Assembly (NCBI GenBank): GCA_907163375.1
Contig: CAJQUW010001401.1
Span: forward strand, 62,001-126,000
DNA from: Prostheceraeus crozeri
Lineage: Eukaryota; Platyhelminthes; Polycladida; Euryleptidae
Direction: 5' to 3'
DNA: 64,000 bases
Shown here: positions 1-13,800 of the stretch, piece by piece
How the letters are laid out: every line of letters begins with the position of its first letter
Position numbering within the stretch: the stretch's first letter is position 1
Position numbers and translations under genes: made by a program
Notes under the pieces: model-generated
What the model saw: the letters and a program-made list of their open reading frames with translations, nothing else
Databases searched by the model: none
What the model was told of the DNA's origin: nothing

Positions 1-921
1 GATGATCTAAAGACTGTTTCAAAATGGTGTTATCACAACAAAATGGCCATTAATTTGAGCAAATCAAAATCCATGCTTATATCTACCAACCAAAAGCGAT
101 CTCATCTCGCTGACATTGATGATTTTGAATTGAAATTGAATGAGACAACTCTTATGAACACCAGCTGTCATCGCCTTCTAGGCGTTACCATTCAGCAAAA
201 CTTATCTTGGAGTGCCCATATCAGTAAAGTTTGTCAGAAAGTCAGATCAAAACTCTATATTTTATTCAGATTGAAAGACTTTCTCCCATTTCATGCTCGC
301 CGACAATTTTTCAACTCCTTCATCTTGCCTCATTTTGACTTCTGTCTATCGATTTGGGGCTGGTGTAATGCAACGCAAATGAATGACCTTGAAGTTCTGC
401 TTCGAAAGTCAATGCGATTGATTTTGAATGTCAAATGTTCTGCTGACATGTCATCCATTGATATGTTCAAAAAACTAAACTGGTTTTCTTTGAAGTATCG
501 CCGCAAGCTAAAAGTTGTTCAAATGGTGTATAAATCACAACACAATATGACTCCATCGTATATTTCAGATATTGTCAAAGTTTCCACAAGTAGATGTAAA
601 AGGAATTCATTGAGATCATTCACAGATCAAAAGATGCACGTTCCTTTTTCTCGTTGCAAATTTGGTGACAATTCCTTTCGTGTTACTGGCCCACGTTGTT
701 TCAATGAATTGCCATTACCTATTCGTCTTCTACCGACCTATCGACAATTTACTTCAGCCTGTTACCAGTATTATCTGGATTGCTTCTGAAAGTGACAGTT
801 ACTTTTCTTTCATTTTTGTATTTTTACCTTATTCCTCTTTATCATGTTTGCTCGGCCACAACGAAAAGAGGGTCAACCCTATTGTGCTTCGAGGATAAAT
901 AAAGAATATTATTATTATTAT
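1..921 (+). mobile_element. LINE 3' end: C-terminal part of a reverse transcriptase ORF, 3' UTR and ATT tail
   Basis: The reading frame is open from base 1 to the stop at 789, so it enters from outside the window. It starts with the post-catalytic RT region (W-C-Y-H-N-K-M-A-I-N-L-S-K-S-K), then LGVTIQQNLSW and a thumb-like part (FILPHFDFCLSIWG), then the conserved tail found in CR1/Jockey-group non-LTR elements (PRCFNELPLPIR). A short 3' UTR follows, with AATAAA at 898-903 and an (ATT)n tail ending near 921, typical of a LINE 3' end. No break is seen in the visible part. The catalytic YADD box would lie left of the window. The clade is uncertain. It lies outside the recognised peptidase exons. 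Confidence 0.85.
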
Positions 922-1301
922 TCCTTATTCCACAACCGCAAAAAGAAGGGAACTTTTGAATTTTAATTCATATTTCTGTTTTTTAACAAAATCGTCTGTG
1001 TCACTTAGGCTTCATCAGAATTCTCAAATGTTCAATTTACATTGATTATCAATGAAGTCATATCTTCATTTACAATACTTCTTTTGAAGCCTCGTACAGG
1101 ATTTCAGATCCCCAAATTTCCATATCGAAAAGGAAGAGTCAGTGTAATCTACATCTAAGTCAGCAGCCTTCCTGCTGATGAATTTTGTTCTACAAGCGGT
1201 TGAAAATGTTTCTTTATGTCCACAATCGTTGGTTGTCTAAATGACTAGCGATGACATAAGCCTCGATCGTATACCTGCAATAATATGCAAAGCCCTTAGA
1301 A
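922..1301. other. Intron or intergenic DNA with no recognised feature
   Basis: AT-rich sequence between the LINE tail and the hAT-like element. I searched the minus strand here for the missing last exon of the peptidase gene (the one with the catalytic His) and did not find it. Confidence 0.5.
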
Positions 1302-1467
1302 CAGGGGTTCCTAACCTTTCAAAGTTTCACTACCACTTGAGATCTTACACGTTCGCCGCGTGCCACTTCGATTCAAAGAAACTCTTTTTATGTAAGGAAA
1401 CATATAATTCTTTTTTATTTAATCTATGTTTCGAGAAATCGATCTCTAAAGATCACGTAGATATCTA

Positions 1468-3242
1468 CAGGCTGTCCCAGATGTCTCTACGAATTTCATT
1501 TTTATTTTACAAGAAAACTAATAATGATACAGACATGAATCAAGTTTTATTTTGAAAAGCAGACATGGGAGATTTGTTTGATATATGCCCGGCTGCTTAA
1601 ATGGTTTACTTTTCTTTTTTTCATTGGGGCAAAGTTATCACTGTTTTTCGATAGATTCTGTAATAATAATGATTGTATTGTTATCCAATCGAGTGATGTT
1701 CTTCATTGATCAACGCCTGAAATATCTATGGTAATTTCTATCACACAACATTTGAAAGTTGTTTTCTACTTATTAGCTTATTATTCAGGTGTCGAGTCAT
1801 TGTCCGATATCTTCATTTTGAAAAATCTCGACAAAATTTTCAAATAACTGTTCTTTTACTGGATTCACTGTGGTTCGTACTGTGCTCTGACGAGATGGAT
1901 AACTCTGTACGCGCTCGCATTATTTGACTGTATTACTCATCTGGTTGCTCTCCAACTGCTACCTTGCGTGCGTATAAGAAGGAAACTAACTGGTGAACGG
2001 CATCCTCCCTGTACTGAAGGCGGAATTCGAAATCTCGTCAAGAAATTTGAAACTTCTTCGACAATTCAAGACCTCCCCAAATCAGGGCGACATTCATTAA
2101 GTGGTGATCGTGCTTTGACTGTTTCTGGAGCAGTGGAAGAATTTAAATCAAAGAACAATTTTGGAATCTGCTCTGTGCGCGAGGTTGCTGAAGCATCCTA
2201 GATTTCCAAAAGCTCTGTGCACAGAATAATGAGAAACGATTTGCATTTTGAAACCTTACCGTCCTCAATTTGTTCAAAAACTGTTTCCAGCTGATTTTCA
2301 GAAGCGCTTGGAACTTGTCGACTTAATGATCGAAAAGTTCGGTAGTGACTTTAGTGACATTCTGTTTACAGATGAAGCTCATTTTCATCTTTCCGGAGAA
2401 ACGTCTTCGCTGACTGGTGCTGTTTGGGATGATAGCAATCCTCCAATTCGCATACCCAAACCTTTACACAGTTCAAGGTTGACGGTTTGGGTAGGTCTCA
2501 ACAGACGATATGTTATGCCGCCTTATTTCTTCGATGGAAGTGTCACTTCTGCTTCGTACGATATTCCATGGCTTCGTATCTTCCCTTCTTGAAATCAAAA
2601 ATAATTATGTCTCGGACAGTATTCCAACAAGATGGTGCGCCACCGCATATTGGAAAAAAGGTGAAATTGTTGTTGCAAAAGAATTTCAAAGATCGAGTCA
2701 TAAGTCGTCACTTTGATTTCCACTGGCCAGCACGCTCTCCTGACATCACCCCCTTGGATTATTGGTTTTGGGGTCATGTCAAGAATCAGGTATACAAGAA
2801 AAAGATGACAAGTTTGGCTGAATTAAAAGGAAGGATTACTGATGTGTGTTCGACAATTGATAAAGAGATGTTGGCAAGAGTTATCGATTCTTTGCCCGAC
2901 AGACTTTACCAACTGAAATTGAACAAAGGTCATCAACTTACTTGAAACTGCTCGTAAGTGTTGAAATATAGTTTTATTCATGTCGGTATTATGTCTGTTT
3001 TTTCATACAGGAAAAAACAGAATATTTGAAAGGAAAAAACAATTATATTAAAAAAATTTTATTAGAAAAACAATGATAAGTTTGGGAGAAATTAAAAAAA
3101 ATAAACCATTTAAGCAGCCGGGCATATATCAAACAAATCTCCCATGTCAGCTTTTCAAAATAAAACTTGATTCATGTCTGTATCATTATTAGTTTTCTTG
3201 TAAAATAAAAATGAAATTCGTAGAGACATCTGGGACAGCCTG
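1468..3242 (+). mobile_element. mariner/Tc1-superfamily element with ~142-bp terminal inverted repeats
   Basis: The ends are CAGGCTGTCCCAGATGTC in inverted orientation, flanked by TA at 1466-1467 and 3243-3244, the standard target of the superfamily. The inverted repeats are near-perfect over 1468-1609 and 3101-3242, with weaker similarity for another 40 bp. This is long compared with the roughly 30-bp ends of classical mariners. The element is 1,775 bp and carries a broken transposase gene. It inserted into the hAT-like element. Confidence 0.9.
1895..2945 (+). pseudogene. mariner-like transposase, broken (DD41D spacing)
   Basis: The start MDNSVRARII begins a helix-turn-helix domain that continues as SGCSPTATLRAYKKE. 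The catalytic core has FTDEAHFH (first Asp, about 2378), QQDGAPPH (second Asp, about 2630) and ARSPDITPLDYWFWG (third Asp). Forty-one residues lie between the second and third Asp, which fits the DD41D (rosa-like) group. The gene is dead: an in-frame TGA at 1925, a frame change near 1965, a TAG at 2199-2201 and another frame change near 2560. The C-terminal part is continuous to the stop at 2945. Group assignment is by spacing only. Confidence 0.8.
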
Positions 3243-4760
3243 TAAATAAACACTGTTTCAAGCACAGAATTAGACAGGTCGTCTCTTCTTCTGTTAGACT
3301 AGAAAGGAAACATTGGAACATGTAACGTTAATGAAATGGCACAATCTGCTGATATTATACCGTAGCAATCGAACATTGATCAGTCAGCTCAACGTTAAAC
3401 ACGCCAAATTGTGCAGAGTTTCAGTGACTGTTATCAACCGGATCACACAGCAAAGAGACACAGACGATGTCAAGTTCTACAGAGAAGTTTGTGAACTTTT
3501 TTCGTGCGCCTGCTATTTTTTTTAATAATAATCGAAGGGCCCAACATTATCGATAAAACTTTTGCGCAATGACCTGAATTCTACGAATCTGACGGAACCG
3601 TGACGATCGGAGCATTTTGAAGGAATTCAGAGCAATCCGCAAGCGACGCACGACTATTTTTCCTTTCTCTACAAGGTATTAAAAATTTCTTTTTGCCCAC
3701 TTAGTAAGTTCCTTCGTGTGCCATCGCTTTGAATCAGTTTGCACTTCTAGCAAAGTGACACGATTAAACAATCTAATTCTGTGGTTTCAAGATACTGTGT
3801 CAAATATTTACGATCAAATATAGGCTGTGTGTTGTTTTTCAAGGAACCTTGTATGTAGGCCTACATGTAAAGCCTATAATATTTGTGGATACGTTTGACT
3901 TGCCAAAGTTAAATATACATTTCTATGCCATGCGCATTCTCAAAATACGTGATTTTTGCTTGCTAAGCTTCAGGCGAAATCTATATACATGGTTTTATTC
4001 TGTCTATTTCGACCTGTCGGTCGCTCAATATTGATGTCATTGCATCGCCTGTCGCATTGATATGTAAACCACCTTATACAAAGTTTGATGTGACAAGATG
4101 AAATCTATGCGCAAAGCAAATCTTTGTCCTTTGAGATAATGAACAGTGATAAATTGCATGAATTTTGTCGTCGATCTAATTTTCTCAAGCTAACCAACAC
4201 TTTTCCTAGTAAATTTGGTCTGTGACATAAATAGATTAAATTATCATGATACATATAGCCTACTTCGGACAGGTGCTCGCGTACCATCTGATGAGCCCTC
4301 GCGTACCACAGATTGGGAACCTCTACCTCAGAATATATTTCCAGAACATAGCTTTTAGAAAATTTCTCTTATGAGTACTCTTGACAAAGAAATATCTCAC
4401 GATGAACCATAGTGTCTTCTTTTAAAAACTTGGTTTTCTCTGACATTCTAAACGCTTTTAGCATCAATAAACATATTTTACGAGAGCAGTTTTGCCTCAG
4501 ATTCCAATCTAACGATTGTCAGATGAAGTAGGACTTCACGGTATCACGTAATTAGGACTGTTTAATGTGATAGAACCAATTCAAGGCAAGCTTCTAAAGC
4601 TCACATTGTGCTATAAATAAGTTATGAATCAAAATTCATGAATAAAGATGCGTAAAGCGCACTATTCCAGCAGCTAAGATAGGCACGCAGCGTGCAGATG
4701 AAGCGTAGTTCTTATCAAATATTAGAAGTAATATTAAAAAGCTGAAAAATCATCATTTAC

Positions 4761-4834
4761 CATGACATCAACATCGACGTTTTTCTCAACCATTGCTTTC
4801 ACCCATTGGGCAGAGTTTTGGAAGTGGACATTAT
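4761..4834 (-). CDS. DPP4-like: DPP4-like exon: NVHFQNSAQWVKAMVEKNVDV
   Basis: 74 bp, acceptor TTGTAG and donor GTAAAT. It follows HGTGD as DNVHFQNSAQ, the signature of DPP4-type hydrolases. It is the last exon found; the His-bearing exon must lie left of the window or was missed. Confidence 0.94.
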
Positions 4835-7800
4835 CTACAACAAAGAAATGAAAATAACAGTGTCTTAAAGGAGTGACGATTGATTTTAAGCAGCATTATA
4901 CAGTATTTGATGACATAAGAGATATAAGCCAAGTTGTTGATAGATGTTTGTTGATTAGTTGTCCAACTTTTCACTCTAAGACGGCCTTCTCAAGCGAGTA
5001 CATAGAAAGGATCTTTAGCAGATGTTAATGGAACATTTGAAATTTAAACTATGATGATATGAAACATCAGACATCACAAGAGTGGAGTTTGATGTTGAAT
5101 GCACCATTCCATGGCTAATAATATGCGCCATTGCGCCATTGCGCCTGTTGTTGACGGATAATCTCCCTAAGTTTTGAATTGATATTTTTCTTGATCTAAA
5201 ATAGTTAGTTCAGCATCTTATTTACCATTTGGCATCCTTCAGAAGAAAATTCCTCATCGCTACTAGAGTTCATCATCAAAATGAAAGAAGTAGCATTTCA
5301 AGCTAAATATGCAATGCAACATCAGCTGTATTTCAACTTTACTTGCAGAAGATGCGATCAGAATTGTCAAAAATGAGCAAAACAGACGACTCAAACGAAT
5401 GCAATGAATAGAAAAGACGAATTCTATGAATTACTTCTACGAATTTTTTTTTTGAAAGACGTAATGCTCCTATCAGCTTCCACAAAAAGCATGAGTAATA
5501 TCTTTACTTTCATATTCTATTCGCATTCGATGTCATAAAAAATTGAAATATGTAGAGTCTTCCGAAATCTAGACTTTCCTGTGAGACTGCACCCTAAATC
5601 TTTCACAGTTCAAATAGCGTTCAATGACATGAACAAAAGCAAGGACAAGTAACAAATATGTAACTCAAAAGTTTGAAGAAATCCAAGGAAAGAAATTTGT
5701 TTTGAAGAAATGGTGCGATCAAATTGCGCCAAATGCAGGGAATTTTATATCGACAGCACTGTGGGATTTCTTCATGCGCGTATCAGCGAGCATCTCAGAA
5801 CAACAGAAAAACATATCAGCCACATATCAGCAAACATACAGAGTGCACTCAACATAAAACACCAATCTTGTGATATCTCATCTTTCATGTCATCATGCTT
5901 TATATTTCAAATGTTTTATGGACATCTGCCAAAGATTCTTTTCATGTACTTGCTTGATAAAGCCGCCCTGCGATAAAATTTGCTTAACTAATAATAAGCA
6001 TCAATCAACAGCATGGCTTGGATCTACATTAGATAAGTCATCTTCAAGAAGTATATTTACAGTGTTGGCGAAAACAACCAGACAATCATTATTTTCTCTG
6101 CTGGGAACATTTTGTCTCTATATATGCGTTGTTGATTTATGAACTGAGTGTTTATGCGGTAAATGCAAACGAGCAGGCTAGCTATTTTCGTTGCTTCTTT
6201 CATGCTTTTCTGAATATAAGGTTCGATGACCATGAATTGAATTTCGTTCTGAAAGCTTTCAATTTCAGCAAATAGCCTATTTCTCTATCACAATACCCCA
6301 TTATTAGTCATGAATAGAACAAAATTTTAGTACTCAAAAAACAATCCGGTTGATATTATTGTCAGTCAAGGTTATTTCAATAATCACATGATCAACCATC
6401 ATTATTACCCAAGTGTCGAGCCACTTCATAAGAAATTGCTTCTTGAGATTTATATACAGACCCGTGCAGAAGTCTTTGCGCCCCCTGTAATCAGATCTAA
6501 ATATTCACAATTTTCAGAATACTATATGTTATTCTGAGGTGTACTAACATTTTTGATGAGTCTTGCAATCGATGAGATATCTATACAACTTTGTAATGGA
6601 ACGATAATTAATGTCACATAGAGATACGACTTCCTTAATCAATTTGAATAAGAATTCAGGTCGTGCAGAAATCTTTGCGCTTTTGAATTGTATCATTTCA
6701 AATGACAATTAACTTGCTATGACCGAACTTAAATGCATTCTATGATAATCATCGATAAAAACAAGACTGTAAATCATATCATCAGTTCATATTTGCCAAT
6801 CATGCCCAGAATTTCACTAGATAAGAGAGAATTGGTGGTCCTACCATCACGAAAAAGCAAATCTCAAAATGAAATAGGTTCGCTACTTCGGATTAGTCGC
6901 CGGTCAGTTCAATATATTTTGAAAAAATCAAAAATGCATGGTAGCATTGATGACCGTCCTCGATCGGGCAGACCTCGCATCTTGTCGAAGAGAATAGAGC
7001 GTCGGATGATAATAACTTCAAAGATGAACCCTGATTTGACAGCCAACCTTCTGAAAAACAAACTTTTTGTTGACAATTCAGTATCTGTTGATACAGTGAA
7101 ACGTACCCTACGACGGTACGGGTTATTTGGACGGATTGCCATCAGAAAACCTCTTTTGTCTAAAAAGAACATCAAGTCTCGTTCGGAGTGGTGTCGACAA
7201 CGTCTTTCTTGGGATTATGATAGATGGAGCACAGTCATTTTTTCTGATGAGTGCAAGCTTGAGTTGATTCCAAACCGACGTTTCTACGTTCGCTGAAGTA
7301 TCGGCAACAGATTAAAGGCCAAATATATCCGCCCATCAGTGAAATTCTCTCCTTCTCTTATGATATGGGGAGACATTCGAGGCGACGGTGCTCGTGTTTT
7401 GGTGAGATGTGCCAAAAATGACGATTCGCGCAAATATCAAAGGGTGCTTGACGTTGCATTACCACATATTTATGCTCCGTCGAACATACTTCAGCAAGAT
7501 GGTGCTCCAGCCCATACATCTGCGTCTACTAAGAAATATTTTCAAGATAACAATGTCCGAGTGCTGCAGCCATGGCCTGCCCAAAGTCCAGATCTTTCTG
7601 TTATTGAGAACGTGTGGCGAATTTTGAAAGAAAATGTTTTTAGAAGAAATCCTACAACTATCGACTCATTATGGGAGATGGCTGTTGAGGAGTGGAACAA
7701 CATTCCAAGAGAACAAATTCGTTTCTTGTATAATTCAATCCCGAGAAGATTGAAAGCTGTTCTGGCCGCAAAAGGTGGTCATACGAAATACTGCTTCACA

Positions 7801-10800
7801 TTATGGTTATTATATAAGAGTATAATCTTATAAGATTAATTCGTTTTATTCCTTTCAAATGTAATATAATTAAAGGCGCAAAGACTTTTGCACGACTGAA
7901 ATTGTAGTATACCTGAAATGATCAATCATATATCTATGAATCATTCCACTTTGACTACGTAAACAAAAGTATTAAAAGAACGTCTACAAGAGCTATCCAT
8001 TTGACCTCCTTTCTAATGAATAAATTTGATTTGATAAGCTTTTGAAGATAATGATAACATTTAAGGTCACTAGCGCAAGAACTTCTGCACGGGTCTGTAG
8101 GCCTACACTGAGAACAAACACTGAATCAATTCAAATCACATTGTTGATTTTGAGTGAATTATTCAAAGAAATTGATGCACTCCAACTAAATTTAATGAAA
8201 TACATGTCATTGGAACATGCAGGTTCTCTTTTCTTACACTAATGACTAAGACGGAAAAGTGTCGAAGCTGAACCCAATATATGCTCCTTATCTTTTGAAT
8301 CAGTGTCACATTTCATTAGGCCTCCATCGGTTTAGATGATTGGAGTCGTAGAATGAAGCAATGACAAATAATCACTGAAAAATTTGAATTGCACTACTGT
8401 TTGAGGCGTGGCCTATAAGGTCGCATGATCTGTACATATTCTACCTGTTTTAAGATGCAAGACCCATGTGTATTTACATAAATTGGAAAATAGCATTAAT
8501 ATATAAAATGACTGAATGCTTCTGCAAACACAGCATATCATCTACAAGAATTCTCTTACCATCTCCTGTGCCATGAGTTAAGAGGAAGCGTTTATTTGAT
8601 TTAATAGATCCGGCTCTTTTCACCAAACTCGTTTTCTGGAAAAATCAACATGAATTACAGCAATGCGAATGATCAGTCGTTGTAGAAAAATTGCATCTCA
8701 ACAGGAACAGTTTTACACTAGTAATTAATTACACTGTTTCAGTGCAATCTTGTTGAATAAATGTACTAATCAGACAGAAATTGCTCTTCAGCGAATTGCA
8801 GCTTAATAATAGAGTAATTAAATGTTTAAAAACGAAAATGATGACATTTTTTATACATGCTATAAAATTTTGGATTATTTTTCTGAATGACCAACCTGCA
8901 CGGATGTTATTTAAGAAATTATTAAATTTAAATTCATTGAATAAGACAGAGCACCCGGAGCCATAACGTAAACATTGACACCTTTGAATTCAATTTCAAA
9001 AGCCTACACATTCGTTTTCAATTGCCTCAGAAGTTTTAGGAATAATAAATTCCTTTGGTTCGTAAAATTCACACATACGTGTCGCGTAAATTACTGCAAT
9101 ATTTTGACATGTGAAGTGTGTCGTAATTGTTGATAACTTGATATGGCTACTTCAATCGGTATCGTTGTTTTAACTGATAAGAACGAGTTTGGACAATCAT
9201 TTAATTTACTATTTCAGTTTAAAAAAGGTGTGGTCAGAAAGTGAAAAGCATTCAGATCATTAAGTGTTCACTTGATGATCAAGAACAGGAGTGGACGTTT
9301 GTTATGATAAAAAAAATACCCAATAAAAATATAAGTCATCTAAAGCATGTCGGCACTTTGTGCTATGCGACATTTCATTAGACATGCGTAAAACGTCAAT
9401 ATATGTGATGCAGGCCTCTCTATCAGAGTGCACTGTACATGTAGATAAGTTTCTTTCATAAACCCGATATAGGATTTCTGGTGAATTTAAAGATCTTTCT
9501 TTTATCTGCCTAAAGTAAATATTTAACATTTAGTGCGATAAACTAAAAGATTTGCAGTGAATTATCGGTGGTAGGACATTGGTATGTTGAACTTACTTCA
9601 TATTCTGCCTTGCGGTCAGTGTATAGCCCCAGATAGCGTTCGGTGTAGGCTGTGTCTGTTGAAGAAGGAATTGTATTAACAAGAGCATGGTAAGCATTTA
9701 ATAAAAGAAGGGAAATCGCACGTTGCTGGTAGCCTACGCATAAACTCTCTGTGAATACGAGCGCACTTATCCAAGCATCAGTACGAATGAAGCTTTTCTG
9801 GAGCGTTGTGGTAACTTTTAGCCCGGATGCCTTTTCTGCCGACCACCAATGACACTTTCGGGGCTCGACCTCGGGACCGAAGGATGGTTAGACGAAGCAG
9901 GAATAAGGTGGTCATTAGACATGTCCAGTTCCAATTTCGATTATTTCTCAAATTCTCCTCCTACAGAGCCGTCATTGCTTTTTATAAAACCAAATAAGAA
10001 CATTTACTTGACAAGGCCTTACATTTCCAAGGTCATGAATTTGAACTATCTTCAGATTTGCACGAAAGCGGAACAAATCTTATGAATCCTCCTGATAAAT
10101 ATTTATTTGCAAAAGAAGCAGTAAGTTACGTTAAATTCTGATAGGGACTTCTCTCGTTCGATGTACAGTGATACCACGTGTACTAGGAATGCCCTAAAAT
10201 CAATTCTGTTGGTAAATAATTTGGAAAAGTAAAAATTTAACAGATACATGCAGCCTTTTGGAAAAGTAAGGTAGTTGCTAAATTTGTTTATAGTAATACG
10301 CTATAAGTTATAACTTAAGTTACAAGTGCACAGAGCGGGGTGAATTATCCTATTGCTGTTAGAAATGTTTTAAGTCATTGTGTCATCAAATTGTAATATC
10401 GACTAAAACGGCTCTGAGATTTTTAGCTGAGCCTAGCAGTTCGCCGTGCTGCTCGTCGCGGTTCGGCTCGGTTTTTCTCATCTGTACACAGGGCCACCTC
10501 AGGTCTCTGCGTGAAAGATTCATTTCTTCATTCCCAATCAACGTGGATAAGGCCCTCCATTAACTTACCATAGTAGCGGAAGTCCGTAACAGGCGCATGA
10601 GATACTCCACACGTGATTAGGTCCGTATTTTCCGGATGAGCGAGTAGATGCCCGACAGCAAAGCCGCCATAGGACTACAAAGGCATGATAATGAGCATTA
10701 GGATAATATCTAATTGACCACATGGAGCTGAATCACTTACGGCACCCATAGCTGCCACTTTTGATTTGTCAATATATTGAAGCTTTAGCAGTTCCCTAGA

Positions 10801-13800
10801 AAGAAATTACACAATTAAATTTTCATTTTGCTTATAACTATGATTGAAACAAGAAATAAACAATTTTTACAAAGTCAAATGCAACTAATTTTATTTCGTG
10901 AGAAGAGAAATACTTTTTGTATGCAGTAAATACAAATATCTTTTCAAAGATTTTATAACACAAAGAAAATTTGATTATTTCAATGGGCATCTAAACAGTA
11001 TTTAAATACAAATTCCTGCACAGTGGTAAAAATGGTTTATTCCGAATTTTTGTATTTTCATCAGAAATAGAGCTGTAAAGACTGAAAAAATCTAATTTCA
11101 AATTATTTAAAAGAAGTTACAACAAAATTTATCATCACATTGATAAATTTCATCAATAGCTTAGACAACATTAACAACGCAATAAGTTATTTCGATGACA
11201 TCAAAATGATCATTGCACAAAATGACACACAAATCGCACAAAGATCACTTTCTACGGTATTAAGACTTTTCTTGCTACTTCTATTTTTTGACATTATCGG
11301 GTATTCCCTTCTGATTTTAGCTTCCTAGCTCTGCAGCATGATGACTGCATCTATCAACATCCGATTCAATGGCCTTTATTGTCCACTGTCAATTACGGCT
11401 AACCTTGATATCAGTCTTCGGCATCCTTTGTTCTTACTTGGTTTTGTGTTTCCACTCTTACGCCGTATGCATCGATTGATTTGACAGTTGTGTTGTCTTG
11501 TGTCTCTGTAACCTCAGTCCAACGTTGTACCTGAAGGGGAGTTGTCCGAAAGATGTGTGAATTAAATTTTAAATCAAATGTGGCCTTCCTTATATCTACA
11601 ATATTTGTAAGGGATAAAAGTTTTTTCGCAATTGATAACTGTCGATTAAGAAGGACTCCTGTGTTATCTATAGAGCAGTGATACATCCCGCATCCTCAAT
11701 GTCGATTGCGCTGGTTGAGTGCAATCCCCTTGAAAATCATTCTAAAACGCTGATTATTGATTACATGATTGCATGCTACAGGGCCTACTTGTTGCTTGCG
11801 ATTCGTCTATCGATTGTTGTTTATTAACATCATCTACACGTGATTGTTGAATCTTTCAATTTAAAAGGCATGTTTGCAGCATAATGGATTCGAGAAGCAG
11901 CAACGTAAGTAGTTTAGGGTATAACATCCGGCGCGTCGCTTCGCTCGCACCGGATGTCACACCTTGCGAGATTTTCAAAAAATTTAGGTAGTCTCCTAAT
12001 TTCAAAAATCTAGGTAGTGACAAATTTTCGAAAAATCAAATTTTCAAAAATGTAGGTAGTCTCCAAATTTCGAAAATTTAGGCGGTCGAAAAATATCACG
12101 TGGTCAAAAAATATCGAAAATTTCACGTAGACGAAAATTTAAGTTGTCTCAAAATATCACGTAATCTAAAAAATATCGCGTGGTCGAAAATTTAGGCAGA
12201 TGAAAATTTAGGTAGTCTAAGAATTGCACATAGTCTCAATATGCCAGAAGATTGTATTCAAAATATTTATTAAAAAAAATGGAAACCTCAGAAATGGAAG
12301 AAACCTCAACGGGGACGGCGACGACGAAAATGGAAGAAACTTCAAGAATATATCCTTCGTTATCACAATTAAAAATAACTGAATTGAACATCGAAAAGAT
12401 GAATAAAGAAAAACACAAAGAAGATTAGAGCATTATAAAAAATTAAGAAGACGCAATTATTACTTAGACATTCTTCGTCATTGTACTCTCACCATTGTTT
12501 AAAGTACTAATTGTGTGAACTAGAAGATCATTGTAACTCATAAACTCAAAATTATTCAATGAACACGTACACTGGCTGATGATTGAAGAGAGAGAGATTT
12601 ATTGTTCTAGCAACGGAAAACATCTAACAGCTTTCCCCTAAAATTATATTCCAATCTCTTGTCATTTCAATTTACGCATCGGTAAAATTTTGACAGTTCA
12701 ATTTACGCATCGGTAAAATTTTGACAGTTCAATTTACGCGTCGGTAAAATTTTGATTGCCAAACAATCGGGAATGAAGAATTTTCACATATTGATGAGAA
12801 ATGAATTACTATTGATAAAAGATGTTCCTGAAGTGAATTTTGTAGCAAATCTTCACACGTCAGATGAAAAAGGAGTACATTGGTCTGCGGGTCAAAGAAA
12901 TAAAAACGGTTCTAATTATTATTTTGACTCATATGGATTGCCTCCAACAAATGAAGTCAAAGAATTCCTTGGAAATGGAATTTATAATACATTTCAAATT
13001 CAAAAACCAGGAACAACTTATTGCGGTCAGTTATGTCTCTATGTTTTATTTAAATAACAGGAAGGAGTACCATTTCTTGATGTTATGTTAGAATTGAATA
13101 AGGGAATTTAATTCCCGAAAAACGTTAGTTCTAATGGCTAGCTAAAGGATACTTGTAATTAAAGCTCAAGCGCAGCTAGCTAAAGCGCCACCTAAAGGTT
13201 AAAGCTCGGTTATTTGTAATTCGTTTTCATAAAATCTGCCAGTGATTTCATAATCATCTAAATCTTTGATTTCGTAAGTAATCGGATAAGTTTGGTTTAT
13301 TTTACAAACTTCAAATAATTCTTTAGTCCAATAACCAACAAAGCCTTTTCAAATTTATTCTTATACTTAAATATTCTAACTCTATCTCCAATTTTAAATT
13401 TCGGCTTACGTTTCTGTAAATTCGGATTACTCTCATTCGAATAATTATTTTCGAATATTTTCTTTCGTATCAAATCAGGATCATCAGAAGCCTTCTTTGG
13501 AGTTTCTTCAATACCTGAATGAATCTTATTGTCATAATCCTCAACAATTCCTGGTAATATTTTTAACCATTTCTGATTACCTTGTTCTGTAAATTTCTTG
13601 AATATTTTATTTTTTAAAGTTCTATTGAACCTTTCTGTTACTACAGCTTTGCCAGCATTTTCTGTGGAATAAACTAAATCAAATAATGGCTTAACATTTC
13701 TGCTATAAAACTCAGATCCTTTGTCAATAAACAATTTTTTTGGCTTTCTATTACTTTCTTTAAAGATTTCTTCAAACGCATATTTAACTAATAACCACTT

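Larger units (their letters stand above)
1302..4325. mobile_element. hAT-like element (non-autonomous or decayed), split by a nested mariner
   Basis: The left end reads CAGGGGTTCCTAACCT and the right end, reverse-complemented, TAGAGGTTCCCAATCT, matching at about 12 of 16 positions. CAGNGGTTCCCAACC is a well-known hAT terminal form. The flanks carry an 8-bp duplication with one mismatch: CCTTAGAA at 1294-1301 and CCTCAGAA at 4326-4333. Without the mariner the element would be about 1.25 kb. I see no hAT transposase in it (no RW...P / BED-type frame), so it is non-autonomous or badly decayed. The mariner inserted later. Confidence 0.6.

Noticed and set aside
1-4760. Last peptidase exon with the catalytic His
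   Set aside because: I scanned the minus strand for a D-x-x-H segment in the right phase after the exon at 4761 and found none; it may lie left of the window.
11411-11686. 91-codon minus-strand frame as an extra peptidase exon
   Set aside because: It does not match DPP4, and the neighbouring exons (34518 and 10795) already join in phase without it.
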